A stretch of DNA of 64,000 nucleotides from the NCBI RefSeq assembly GCF_000020365.1, contig NC_012108.1, positions 3,472,001 through 3,536,000 of the forward strand. Direction: 5' to 3'. This DNA is from Desulforapulum autotrophicum HRM2. Lineage in GTDB: Bacteria > Desulfobacterota > Desulfobacteria > Desulfobacterales > Desulfobacteraceae. Made by a program: the position numbers and the translations under genes. Numbering within the stretch: the first letter of the stretch is position 1; every line of letters begins with the position of its first letter. The notes below the pieces were generated by a model, which saw only the letters and a program-made list of their open reading frames with translations, was not told the DNA's origin and did no database searches. Shown here in pieces: positions 26,106 through 33,535 of the stretch.

Positions 26106-27593
26106 ATGGGCAAAAACATGGATACAAACGATTACCTGCTGGGGGCAATTGAGACCCTCAAACGCCAGATTATCGTCATTTCAGACGATTACACGATACT
26201 TGCATCCAGGACAAAACCTGACAAAAGTGCGGGTTCCGGTCAGGATATCAAGGGTCAGTTTTGCCACAGCGCCCTCTACAACCTGCCGAAGCCCTGCGCC
26301 AACTGTCCGGTAAGGGAGGTAATTCGAACGGGCAAACCCACCATCAGCCTCCCCAGGATGGATAACTGCACCAGCGCCTGCCTCTATGCCTACCCCATGG
26401 AAATTAAGGAAAATGATACCCCTGCCATTGTCGTGCTTGACTTCCACCTTCCCTCCCTGGACGAATGCGATGAACGACGCATCGCCTCCAACGCTTTTTT
26501 GAGAAATCTCATATACAGCGCCGTGGACGGGGTCATTGCCGCGGACATGACCGGTAGAATTCTCATTTTTAACCGGGCCGCAACCGAGATCACAGGGTAT
26601 TCAAAGGAAGAGGCCTTTGAAAGCCTCGACATCCGAAACCTCTATCCCAAGGGGGACGCCCATAGGATCATGGGTTACCTGAGGAGCGATGCCCATGGTA
26701 AAAAAGGCGTCATCCGATCTTACAAACAGCTTGCCCTTCAAAGGGACGGCACCACCATCCCCATCAGCCTCAATGCTTCCATCGTCTACGAGGGGGATAG
26801 GGAAATTGCCACCATTGGTTTTTTCCACGATCTCACAGGGACCCTGCGCATGGAGGCGGAACTTGAAAAGACCCAGACCCAGCTTCTCCAGGCGGAAAAA
26901 ATGTCCTCCCTGGGCAAACTTGCCGCAGGTGTGGCCCACCAGCTCAACAACCCCCTTGGGGGAATCACTCTGTTCGCCCAGCTCATGCTTGAAGAGCACG
27001 AGCTTTCAGACGACGCAAAGAGCGACCTTTCAAGAATCCAGAGGGATGCAGAACGATGTAGTGCCATCGTAAAAGAGCTACTGGAATTTGCCCGGCAGAC
27101 CAATCGCGAGGTCAGACCCCACGACATCAACACCATTGTCTCAAGAACCCTTTTTCTGCTTAAAAACCAATCGATATTCCAGAACATCGATATCGTCGAA
27201 ACCTACGACAAGACCCTACCCCAAATTCCGGCCGACGGCCAGCAACTCAACCATGTGTTCATGAACATTATCCTCAACGGGGCAGACGCCATGGCGGGCA
27301 AGGGCAGACTTGAAATCAGGACAGGGTTTTCAGCGGACCAAACCATGGTTAAAATCGAAATATCAGATACAGGACCCGGGATTGACAAGAACCTTCTTTC
27401 AACCATATTTGAACCATTTTTTACTACAAAGGAGGTGGGAAAGGGAACAGGACTTGGACTGAGCATGGCCTATGGTATCATTGAAAGCCATGGGGGAAGG
27501 ATCTGGGCTGAAAACAGGGAACCCACGGGAACCCGGTTTATCATCCTGCTTCCCCTGAAGCTTTCAAAGGATCTCACCCCCGGAATTTACTGA
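26106..27593 (+). CDS. PAS-domain sensor histidine kinase with Cys-rich N-terminal domain
   Basis: A 495-residue soluble kinase. Residues ~1-115 form a Cys-rich PAS-like segment (GQFCHSALYNLP; CANCPVREV; CTSACLYAYPME) that could bind a metal or Fe-S cluster. A PAS domain follows at about 140-250 (VIAADMTGRILIFNRAATEI). The HisKA domain has AAGVAHQLNNPLGGITLF, with Gln where most relatives have Glu after the phospho-accepting His. The HATPase_c domain has NIILNGADAMA, ISDTGPGI and GKGTGLGLSMAYGI. It lies upstream of a response regulator on the same strand. The signal is unknown; the cysteines suggest redox or metal sensing. Confidence 0.85.
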   Translation: MGKNMDTNDYLLGAIETLKRQIIVISDDYTILASRTKPDKSAGSGQDIKGQFCHSALYNLPKPCANCPVREVIRTGKPTISLPRMDNCTSACLYAYPMEIKENDTPAIVVLDFHLPSLDECDERRIASNAFLRNLIYSAVDGVIAADMTGRILIFNRAATEITGYSKEEAFESLDIRNLYPKGDAHRIMGYLRSDAHGKKGVIRSYKQLALQRDGTTIPISLNASIVYEGDREIATIGFFHDLTGTLRMEAELEKTQTQLLQAEKMSSLGKLAAGVAHQLNNPLGGITLFAQLMLEEHELSDDAKSDLSRIQRDAERCSAIVKELLEFARQTNREVRPHDINTIVSRTLFLLKNQSIFQNIDIVETYDKTLPQIPADGQQLNHVFMNIILNGADAMAGKGRLEIRTGFSADQTMVKIEISDTGPGIDKNLLSTIFEPFFTTKEVGKGTGLGLSMAYGIIESHGGRIWAENREPTGTRFIILLPLKLSKDLTPGIY

Positions 27594-27814
27594 ATTTTCG
27601 GTTGACAGGGATAGGGACCCCATATATATTTTAGATGAAATACTCACCAAAGCATTGCAAAAAAAAGCGTTTCATCATTCGTTCTGGCCCAGAACATATA
27701 CCCTGTTCCGGCCGTGCCGGTCATATAAACACTTCGCAACACTTTCTTTAGTTCACCTGTCGTAGTTTTATGGTACAGACTTGATATTCACCATTTTACA
27801 AGGGAGAGAACAGT

Positions 27815-28213
27815 ATGAACGAAAAAAAAAGAATACTTGTTGTTGACGACGAGCCTGATTTTGCATCCATCGTACAGACCAATCTTGCAAAAGAAGGATT
27901 TCAGGTTGATGTGGCATTTGACGGCGTGGAGGCCATGGAAAAAATAAGAGCAGTCCCTGATGGCGCGCTGTATGACGCCATTGTCCTTGATGTGATGATG
28001 CCGGAAAAAGATGGGTATGAGGTGTGTGCAGAACTTAAAAAAGACGCGAAATATTGCAATATTCCCATAGTCATGCTCACGGCTGTGGCTGACCATGTGG
28101 GATCAACCCGCTACTCCCATGCCGATGGAATGGCCATGGAGGCCGATGATTACCTTCCCAAACCTGCTTCTGCAGAAGAAATAACCAAGAGCGTAAAGCG
28201 CCTGACAACATAA
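27815..28213 (+). CDS. Single-domain response regulator
   Basis: A 132-residue CheY-like receiver with no output domain. The acidic pocket is LVVDDEPDF, the phosphorylation Asp is in AIVLDVMMPEKDGYEV, and the later Thr and Lys are in VMLTAVAD and YLPKPASAEE. The start ATG follows GGGAGAG. It probably receives phosphate from the kinase upstream, or from the hybrid protein at 29257, and signals by protein contact. Confidence 0.88.
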   Translation: MNEKKRILVVDDEPDFASIVQTNLAKEGFQVDVAFDGVEAMEKIRAVPDGALYDAIVLDVMMPEKDGYEVCAELKKDAKYCNIPIVMLTAVADHVGSTRYSHADGMAMEADDYLPKPASAEEITKSVKRLTT

Positions 28214-28225
28214 AAAAATTCTGGA

Positions 28226-28291
28226 GGCACCTTACTTAATTCCCTGGTGAATTCGTATACGTCAAAGATCAGTGGATTCAGGTAAGGTGCC
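28226..28291. repeat. Long-spaced inverted repeat after the response regulator
   Basis: GGCACCTTAC (28226-28235) and GTAAGGTGCC (28282-28291) are exact 10-bp inverted arms separated by 46 bp. The interior contains the smaller inverted pair AATTC/GAATT. There is no U-tract, so it is not a normal terminator. It could be an mRNA structure or a protein binding region in the 212-bp gap before the AroE-like gene. Confidence 0.4.
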
Positions 28292-28425
28292 CACAGGGTC
28301 AACCCATACTAAATGAGATGGTTGGGGGTGACTGTCACAGGCAGGTATAATAAATTACATGCATTGACCCTGGTTTCCACATTGAACAGCCGCTATTAAC
28401 GCCATGCTTTATTCAATAGGAGTGC

Positions 28426-29253
28426 ATGAAAGTTTTTGCCATAATGAGTGATGATCAGGCATTCAGGTCCAGGGCCCCGGTCATGTTTTCACGGGTAATG
28501 AAACGCATCGGCATCCGGGGGGTGTACGTGCCGTTCAAGGTTGATCCGGGAAACATTGGACAGGCCATGGAGGCCATGAGATGCCTCAACATTGATGGCG
28601 CCAACATCGGCAATCCCTTTAAAGAGTCAATCCTGCCCCACCTGGATGTCCTGAGCGAGGGCGCCAATATCATCAAGGCAGTTAACACGGTTGTCCGCAC
28701 GGGCTCAACCCTCAAAGGGTACAACACCAATGCCATCGGATTCATGGACACCCTTGAAAAGGCTGGATTTGATACAGCGGGGAGAAATGCCTTGATTTTC
28801 GGAGCTGAAGGGGCTGCAAAAGCCGTTGTCTTTATCCTCAACTGGCTCCGGTGTGAAAGGGTTCAAATCGCAGGCCGCTACAAAAAAAACCTTGACACCC
28901 TCCTGGCCACCCTTGAAGGAGAAGCGGTCCGTTTAAAGGATATTTCAACGTCACCCTGCACTGCAAACATCCTCATTAATGCATCGTCCGCCTCAAGCCC
29001 TGATGAGGCGCCAAAGTTTGCATCCATCATAGAACGTCTGGAGATAAAGGCCTGCGAACTTGTGGTGGATCTTAACTATGGCCATAAAAACAATTTCTGG
29101 AAAAAGCTTGCACAATCCAGAGGTATCCCCTTTATTGACGGACTAACCCCCCTTGCCCACGCAGCACGGCGAACCCTGCTGCTCTGGACAAAAATCGACG
29201 TTGAGGCAGGCGAGTTCATAAGAGCACTTGAATCAGACAACAGGGAGGCATGA
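28426..29253 (+). CDS. Shikimate dehydrogenase-like protein with altered active site
   Basis: A 275-residue AroE-fold protein: a substrate domain with DGANIGNPFKESILPHLD, then AVNTVVRTGSTLKGYNTNAIG, and a Rossmann domain with ALIFGAEGAAKAVVFILN. In true shikimate dehydrogenases the loop reads VTIPHK and the next motif YNTD, where Lys and Asp are catalytic. Here the Lys is kept (NPFKES) but the Asp is Asn (YNTN). The usual N-terminal SLSP shikimate-binding motif is replaced by DDQAFRSRAP. So it may not act on shikimate. It sits between a response regulator and a receiver-kinase, ending 4 bp before the latter's start codon. AGGAG precedes the ATG. Confidence 0.72.
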   Translation: MKVFAIMSDDQAFRSRAPVMFSRVMKRIGIRGVYVPFKVDPGNIGQAMEAMRCLNIDGANIGNPFKESILPHLDVLSEGANIIKAVNTVVRTGSTLKGYNTNAIGFMDTLEKAGFDTAGRNALIFGAEGAAKAVVFILNWLRCERVQIAGRYKKNLDTLLATLEGEAVRLKDISTSPCTANILINASSASSPDEAPKFASIIERLEIKACELVVDLNYGHKNNFWKKLAQSRGIPFIDGLTPLAHAARRTLLLWTKIDVEAGEFIRALESDNREA

Positions 29254-29256
29254 ACG

Positions 29257-30774
29257 GTGGAAAGACTCAACCCTGAAAAAATTGTAGTGATCGATGATGA
29301 GTCAAGCCTCAGGGAAGGTGCCCAGCGCATTCTTTCACGCATGGGTTATGAAGTTTTCCTTGCTGAAAGGGGCGAAGAGGGACTAAATATCATAAACAGC
29401 CACCCCATCTCCATCGCACTCCTGGACATGAAGATGCCGGGCATGGATGGCATGGAAGTATTAAAAGAGATCATGGCCATGAACCGGGGAATCATCGTCA
29501 TCGTGATCACCGGTTACGCCACTGTGGAAACGGCCATCCAGGCCATGAAAATGGGGGCCTATGACTTTATCCCAAAGCCCTATGAACCTGATCAGCTTCG
29601 CATGGTGATCAAACGGGCCAACGAGACCCTGAGACTCAAGATCAATGCCCAGCGAATGGAAAGGGAAAGACGAAGAACCCTGGCAGACCTCAACACGGAG
29701 CAGAGCCGGATTCACACCATCCTGGAATCGCTGCCCAACGGGGTGCTTGTCACCGACAGCCAGGGAGAGGTGGTCCTTCTAAATCCGGCCTGTTACAAAC
29801 TTCTGCACATCGACACTGATAAAAAAGTCCCTGGGAAAAAACCGGCGGGATCCATTTGCGAGTATGTCAACGACGAAGAGGTGTGCGCACTTGTCATGGA
29901 CATTTCCCGTGGCAGGTACATCGATTATAACGACATCCCTTCCAAGGAGATAAAGATCAGCAACGAAACCTATCTTCTGGTCCTGTGCAGGCCCGTGCTT
30001 GGCGAAAAAAAGGAGTGTATGGGAACAGTTGTCAACATCATGGACATCTCGACCATCAAGGTACTGGATCAGCTTAAGTCGGAATTTGTGGCAAAGGTGT
30101 CCCACGAATTAAGATCCCCCCTGTCCACCATCCACGAACAGCTCAAGATGGTCATGGGTGGCCTTGGGCAGACGATAGGTGGGGATGACCAGCATCTTCT
30201 CTCCCGTGCACGGGAAAAAACAGGCGGTCTTATTTCAACCATAGGTGATCTTCTTGACTTATCACGCATCGAAGCTGGCATGGAGATCAAGGAGCTTAAA
30301 GAGGTGCAACTGGATGACCTTTTAAAGGCTATCTGCGAATTTCTGGAGGTAAGGGCCGCAGCAAAGCAGCAGACCCTGACCTTCACCCCGCCTGAAACCC
30401 CTGTTCCGCCCATCAAAGGCGACCCCCTTGCCCTTGAAAGCGTTTTTGGCAACCTCATCTCCAATGCCATCATTTACACCCCGGAAAAGGGTACCATCCA
30501 GGTTGACTGCACGGTCACCGGCACCAACCTCAGGGTCAGGGTAAAGGACAATGGCTTTGGCATTGACGCACGTTACATGGACAAAATCTTTGAACGCTTC
30601 TACAGAATAAAAAACGAACGAACAAGGTACATCACAGGAACAGGCCTTGGGCTGCCCATTGTCAAGGGCATTGTCGATGCCATGAACGGCTACATTGATG
30701 TGGAAAGCGAGGTCAACCAGGGAACGACCTTTACCGTGATCCTCCCCCTGAAACAGCCCCAAGGGGGCATTTAG
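29257..30774 (+). CDS. Hybrid protein: receiver domain, PAS, histidine kinase
   Basis: A 505-residue protein. An N-terminal REC domain (IVVIDDESSLREGAQRIL; IALLDMKMPGMDGMEV; VITGYATVETAIQAM, with PKPYEP) covers about 1-120. A helical linker and PAS-like domain follow at ~135-260 (SLPNGVLVTDSQGEVVLLNP). The kinase core has SEFVAKVSHELRSPLSTIHE (phospho-His) and an HATPase domain with GNLISNAIIYTP, VKDNGFGID and TGTGLGLPIVKGIV. The REC-first order means it can be a phospho-relay target as well as a kinase. The GTG start at 29257 lies 4 bp after the AroE-like stop, so they are co-transcribed. Confidence 0.85.
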   Translation: MERLNPEKIVVIDDESSLREGAQRILSRMGYEVFLAERGEEGLNIINSHPISIALLDMKMPGMDGMEVLKEIMAMNRGIIVIVITGYATVETAIQAMKMGAYDFIPKPYEPDQLRMVIKRANETLRLKINAQRMERERRRTLADLNTEQSRIHTILESLPNGVLVTDSQGEVVLLNPACYKLLHIDTDKKVPGKKPAGSICEYVNDEEVCALVMDISRGRYIDYNDIPSKEIKISNETYLLVLCRPVLGEKKECMGTVVNIMDISTIKVLDQLKSEFVAKVSHELRSPLSTIHEQLKMVMGGLGQTIGGDDQHLLSRAREKTGGLISTIGDLLDLSRIEAGMEIKELKEVQLDDLLKAICEFLEVRAAAKQQTLTFTPPETPVPPIKGDPLALESVFGNLISNAIIYTPEKGTIQVDCTVTGTNLRVRVKDNGFGIDARYMDKIFERFYRIKNERTRYITGTGLGLPIVKGIVDAMNGYIDVESEVNQGTTFTVILPLKQPQGGI

Positions 30775-30826
30775 CCCCTAAACCAGCCCATGCAAATTCA
30801 TTTAAGAGAACCTTTGTTCCATACTG

Positions 30827-31180
30827 TCAGCCAACGATGTCGAGAAGGGTGCCCAGCATCTGATCCTCAGTTTGAATGGTTCTGGTGTTGGCTTCAAAGG
30901 CTCGCTGGGTAATAATCTGGTCGGTAAATTCCCCGGCAAGGTCTGTGTTGGACAACTCCGGCACAACGGCTTCACCATTCATCATTCGGGTTTCCACGGG
31001 CCCCCCGGTGTCAACCTTTGAGATGTCAACCTTGACAGCATCGTTCTGGCCTTCTGTAACAAGGGCACGGCTCTTTTTAAAATCATCGGAATATACATTG
31101 GCAACATTGTTGGCTGAAACAGCCATTTTCGTTCCAAATGCCTTGAGGGCCGATGCGCTGGTGTTGATGGCAAAACCCAT
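30827..31180 (-). CDS. Small flagellar rod/hook-type (FlgC-like) protein
   Basis: A 117-residue protein with the two ends of axial flagellar proteins. The N-terminal motif is INTSASALKAFGTKMAVSANNVANVYSDDFKKSRA, quoted here in its recognisable parts NTSASAL, ANNVANV and DFKKSRA. The C-terminal rod motif ends QRAFEANTRTIQTEDQMLGTLLDIVG (key parts QRAFEAN, TEDQML). It is shorter than FlgC or FlgB and stands away from any flagellar cluster, so it may be an orphan paralogue. The start ATG at 31180 is chosen because AGGAG lies ahead of it; an upstream in-frame start at 31219 has none. Confidence 0.65.
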   Translation of the reverse strand: MGFAINTSASALKAFGTKMAVSANNVANVYSDDFKKSRALVTEGQNDAVKVDISKVDTGGPVETRMMNGEAVVPELSNTDLAGEFTDQIITQRAFEANTRTIQTEDQMLGTLLDIVG

Positions 31181-31279
31181 TTTAATTTCTCCTGACGCTA
31201 AAGATAACATTTTGTTCAATTGTTGAGCAATCTGCTAATGCAATAAACGTGCAACCCAACAACCGAATTTTGCTGAAAT

Positions 31280-31369
31280 CCTCACGTACTACAGTACGCT
31301 CCGGTTTCAGTTTTGCTTGCGCCTTGCATCTGGGCAAGTTTTCATCCAAACATGGGTTTTCGGTCAGGC
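31280..31369 (-). repeat. Dispersed repeat, copy A
   Basis: About 90 bp on the minus strand (GACCGAAAACCC ... TGCAAGGCGCAA ... GAAACCGGAGCGTACT ... GTACGTGAGG) aligns, at roughly 80% by eye, with the plus strand at 50311-50399. The core has a small palindrome GTACTgtaGTAC. It lies in the 285-bp gap between the FlgC-like gene and metF2, which otherwise contains the long hairpin annotated separately. Confidence 0.65.
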
Positions 31370-31398
31370 ACTCACCCATAGGCAGTCATGCCTGCAAA

Positions 31399-31450
31399 CA
31401 ACAAATGACATTTTTTGTCCCATATGGTTGACAAAAAATGTCACTTGTTG
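31399..31450. repeat. Long perfect-stem hairpin downstream of metF2
   Basis: A 21-bp arm starting CAACAAATGACA at 31399-31419 pairs with 31430-31450 with one mismatch, around a 10-nt loop (CCATATGGTT). The stem contains T6/A6 runs. It lies 15 bp past the metF2 stop and may stabilise or terminate the metF3-hdrA-mvhD-metV2-metF2 transcript. Confidence 0.6.
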
Positions 31451-31464
31451 CTTCAAATCGAACG

Positions 31465-32394
31465 TTAGACCTCAGGTCTGGGATAAAGCCCGCTCCTTTC
31501 CACAATCTCAGGCACCTTCTCCTCCCACTCAATGGCCATGATGTGAAAGCCTGACACCCCTTTGCACGCCTTGAGCCGCTGGATGGCCTCAATGCAGATG
31601 TCGAGTCCCTCCTGGGCCTGGTGCTCTTTTGGCACGCCTGCAAGGCGCTTGATAATTTCATCGGGCACATCCATTCCCGGCACCCGGTTCTTCATGAACT
31701 TTGCCATGCCCACAGATTTCATGGGGGTCATACCGGCCATGATGAACACCCGTTCGTCAAGGCCCCTCTCCCTTACCCCCTCCATCCATAGTTCAAATTT
31801 CTCAAGATTGTAGATGCACTGGGTCTGGATAAACTCCACACCGCAGGCCACCTTTTTGGCAAGCCGGGGCACCCGGATCTCAAAGGGATCGGCAAAGGGG
31901 TTGGCCGCAGCCCCCACAAACATGGCAGGGGGCCTTTTAATCTCATCTCCGCCAAGAAATCTTCCCCTGTCACGCATCATGCGGACCGTCTGGATCAGCT
32001 GCATGGAGTCAAGGTCGTGGACATTCTGGCCCTGGGCCGAGTCCCCAAAGCTCTGGTGATCACCGGTGAGGCAGAGGATGTTGTTGATATCAAAACTTGC
32101 GGCCCCAAGGATGTCGCTCTGAATGGCAATGCGGTTTCTGTCCCGGGTGACCATCTGGAGCACGGGCTCAATGCCGAGCTTTTTAAGATGAATACAGGCG
32201 GCAAGGGAACACATGCGGGTCATGGAGGTCTGATTGTCCGTGATGTTCACGGCATCCACATGGTTTCGAATCAATTCACCCTTGGAAATAACGGCCATGG
32301 GGTCGCTTCCCCTTGGGGGTCCGCACTCGCTGGTTACGGCAACATGGCCCAACTTTAATATCTTTTCAAGTCTGCTTGGCGTCAATGGCTTCAT
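31465..32394 (-). CDS. metF: Methylene-tetrahydrofolate reductase MetF (copy 2)
   Basis: A 309-residue paralogue of the MetF at 24284-25207, with the same motifs: VTSECGPPRGSDPMAVISKG, ITDNQTSMTRMCSLAA, MVTRDRNRIAIQSDILGA, VEFIQTQCIYNLEKF and MAGMTPMKSVGMAKFM. It is the last gene of a five-gene operon and overlaps metV2 by 4 bp (ATGA). A metF-metV pair has therefore been duplicated in this genome, but in reversed order relative to copy 1's Hdr partners. It may run the reaction in the opposite direction or under different redox conditions. Confidence 0.9.
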   Translation of the reverse strand: MKPLTPSRLEKILKLGHVAVTSECGPPRGSDPMAVISKGELIRNHVDAVNITDNQTSMTRMCSLAACIHLKKLGIEPVLQMVTRDRNRIAIQSDILGAASFDINNILCLTGDHQSFGDSAQGQNVHDLDSMQLIQTVRMMRDRGRFLGGDEIKRPPAMFVGAAANPFADPFEIRVPRLAKKVACGVEFIQTQCIYNLEKFELWMEGVRERGLDERVFIMAGMTPMKSVGMAKFMKNRVPGMDVPDEIIKRLAGVPKEHQAQEGLDICIEAIQRLKACKGVSGFHIMAIEWEEKVPEIVERSGLYPRPEV

Positions 32395-33059
32395 ACCTGA
32401 ACGTCCTCCCTTGTGACCTTTCGGGGGCCCCCTGCCCGTTCCGTTGACCAGTCCTTGATGGGTGCCACAATCTCGTAATCATCCAGCCGGCCAAGGGCCT
32501 TGAGCCGATCGATGATGAGCTGCCAGACACAGTCAAGCTCGGGGTTGATCTCGCATTTCCCCTTGGTTGATCCGCCGCAGGGACCGTTCATCACCCGCTT
32601 GGCACACCTTGAAATGGGGCAGATACCTGCCGTTGCTGCAAGTACGCAGGATCCGCAGGCCTGGCACCGTTCCGTCCAGACCCCCCGCTGTTCCGTGGCG
32701 CCGAGAAAACAGGTGTTGACCCCCGGCAAAACAGGGGTGGTCTTATATTTCTCCGCCATGAACTGAACCCCCACCCCGCAGGCAAGCGAAAGAACCGCAT
32801 CGTACTGGTCGATAATATCCCGGACCTCCTCTATATACTCGTGGTCGCACTGGCGCTCCAGGGTTCGCTCGTCTATGGTTTTTTTCTCCCCCTCCTTGAT
32901 CGAGTGCATCCTGAGCAACGAGGCAAGCACCTCAACCTCTTTCTTGCCCCCGGCCTCACACACGGTAACGCACTCGTTGCAGCCCAGCACCAGAATGCGC
33001 TGGAAACCTTTGATCTCTTCGATGATCTCTTCAATGGGTTTTTTATCGGCGATTATCAT
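32391..33059 (-). CDS. metV: Methylene-THF reductase Fe-S subunit MetV (copy 2)
   Basis: A 222-residue paralogue of the MetV at 25254-25928. Conserved Cys motifs are LGCNECVTVCEAGGKKE, LERQCDHEYIEE, SLACGVGVQFMAEKY, and CQACGSCVLAATAGICPISRC followed by MNGPCGGSTKGKCEI (each shown in part). The start at 33059 lies about 35 bp after the mvhD stop. MetV is thought to connect MetF to its electron donor, which here would be the selenoprotein MvhD/HdrA pair encoded immediately upstream. Confidence 0.87.
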   Translation of the reverse strand: MIIADKKPIEEIIEEIKGFQRILVLGCNECVTVCEAGGKKEVEVLASLLRMHSIKEGEKKTIDERTLERQCDHEYIEEVRDIIDQYDAVLSLACGVGVQFMAEKYKTTPVLPGVNTCFLGATEQRGVWTERCQACGSCVLAATAGICPISRCAKRVMNGPCGGSTKGKCEINPELDCVWQLIIDRLKALGRLDDYEIVAPIKDWSTERAGGPRKVTREDVQV

Positions 33060-33094
33060 TTTCTGACCCCTTTTATTGACAGTTCCAGCCCATA

Positions 33095-33535
33095 TCAGGC
33101 CGCCGCTTTATCCTTTTTGATCGCCTCCCGAACCGGGGAGGGGCCAAGAGCCCTTATTCTTTGATCCATCTCCATGGCATACTTTGCAAACAGGGGGCCT
33201 TCTCCAGAGGAAAGGTTGTACATCTGAACCCTCTCCCCTTCGACCCCTACGGAATCAAGAAGCCGGGCCGCCTCGTTCACCCTTTTTTTTGCCCTGAAAT
33301 TACCCGTACCAAAGTGGCAGTCACCTTCCATGCAGCCGACCACATAGACGCCGTCCGCACCCCGTTCAAAGGCTCTTAAGATATGAATCAGGTCTATTTT
33401 CCCCGTACACGGAAGGCGGATAATTCTGAAATCCGCCGGACATTTCAACCGCATGGAACCTGCCAGGTCCGCAGCTGAATAGCCTCAGTAATTACAGCAG
33501 AAGGCAAGAATAACGGGAGTAAAAGCCTCTGTCAT
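33095..33535 (-). CDS. mvhD: MvhD-type electron-transfer subunit, selenoprotein (UGA at codon 17)
   Basis: From the ATG at 33535, which overlaps the hdrA stop as ATGA, the frame reads [19 protein letters not shown] and continues SAADLAGSMRLKC. U is the in-frame TGA at 33487-33485. MvhD proteins have FCCNWC at this exact position, so UGA replaces the third Cys. The rest (LPCTGKIDLIHILRAFERG; VVGCMEGDCHFGTGN) is a complete MvhD domain, total 146 residues. A calling program that stops at TGA would start it wrongly at an internal ATG (33454). MvhD passes electrons to HdrA through a [2Fe-2S] centre, and here feeds or drains methylene-THF reductase. MvhD (VhuD) selenoproteins are known in methanogens. 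Confidence 0.85.
33449..33474 (-). promoter_or_regulatory. Candidate bacterial SECIS hairpin in mvhD
   Basis: Starting about 10 nt after the UGA, the mRNA can fold with CUGC pairing GCGG and an upper stem GGACCU/AGGUUCC with one bulged U. The apical loop is GGC. A short stem with a bulged U near the tip is the pattern of bacterial SECIS elements. The primary sequence is less like E. coli fdhF than the hdrA element. Confidence 0.5.

Noticed and set aside
33095-33454. A 119-residue MvhD starting at the internal ATG
   Set aside because: It would lack the FCCNxC/U cluster motif; the readthrough from 33535 restores it and overlaps the hdrA stop.
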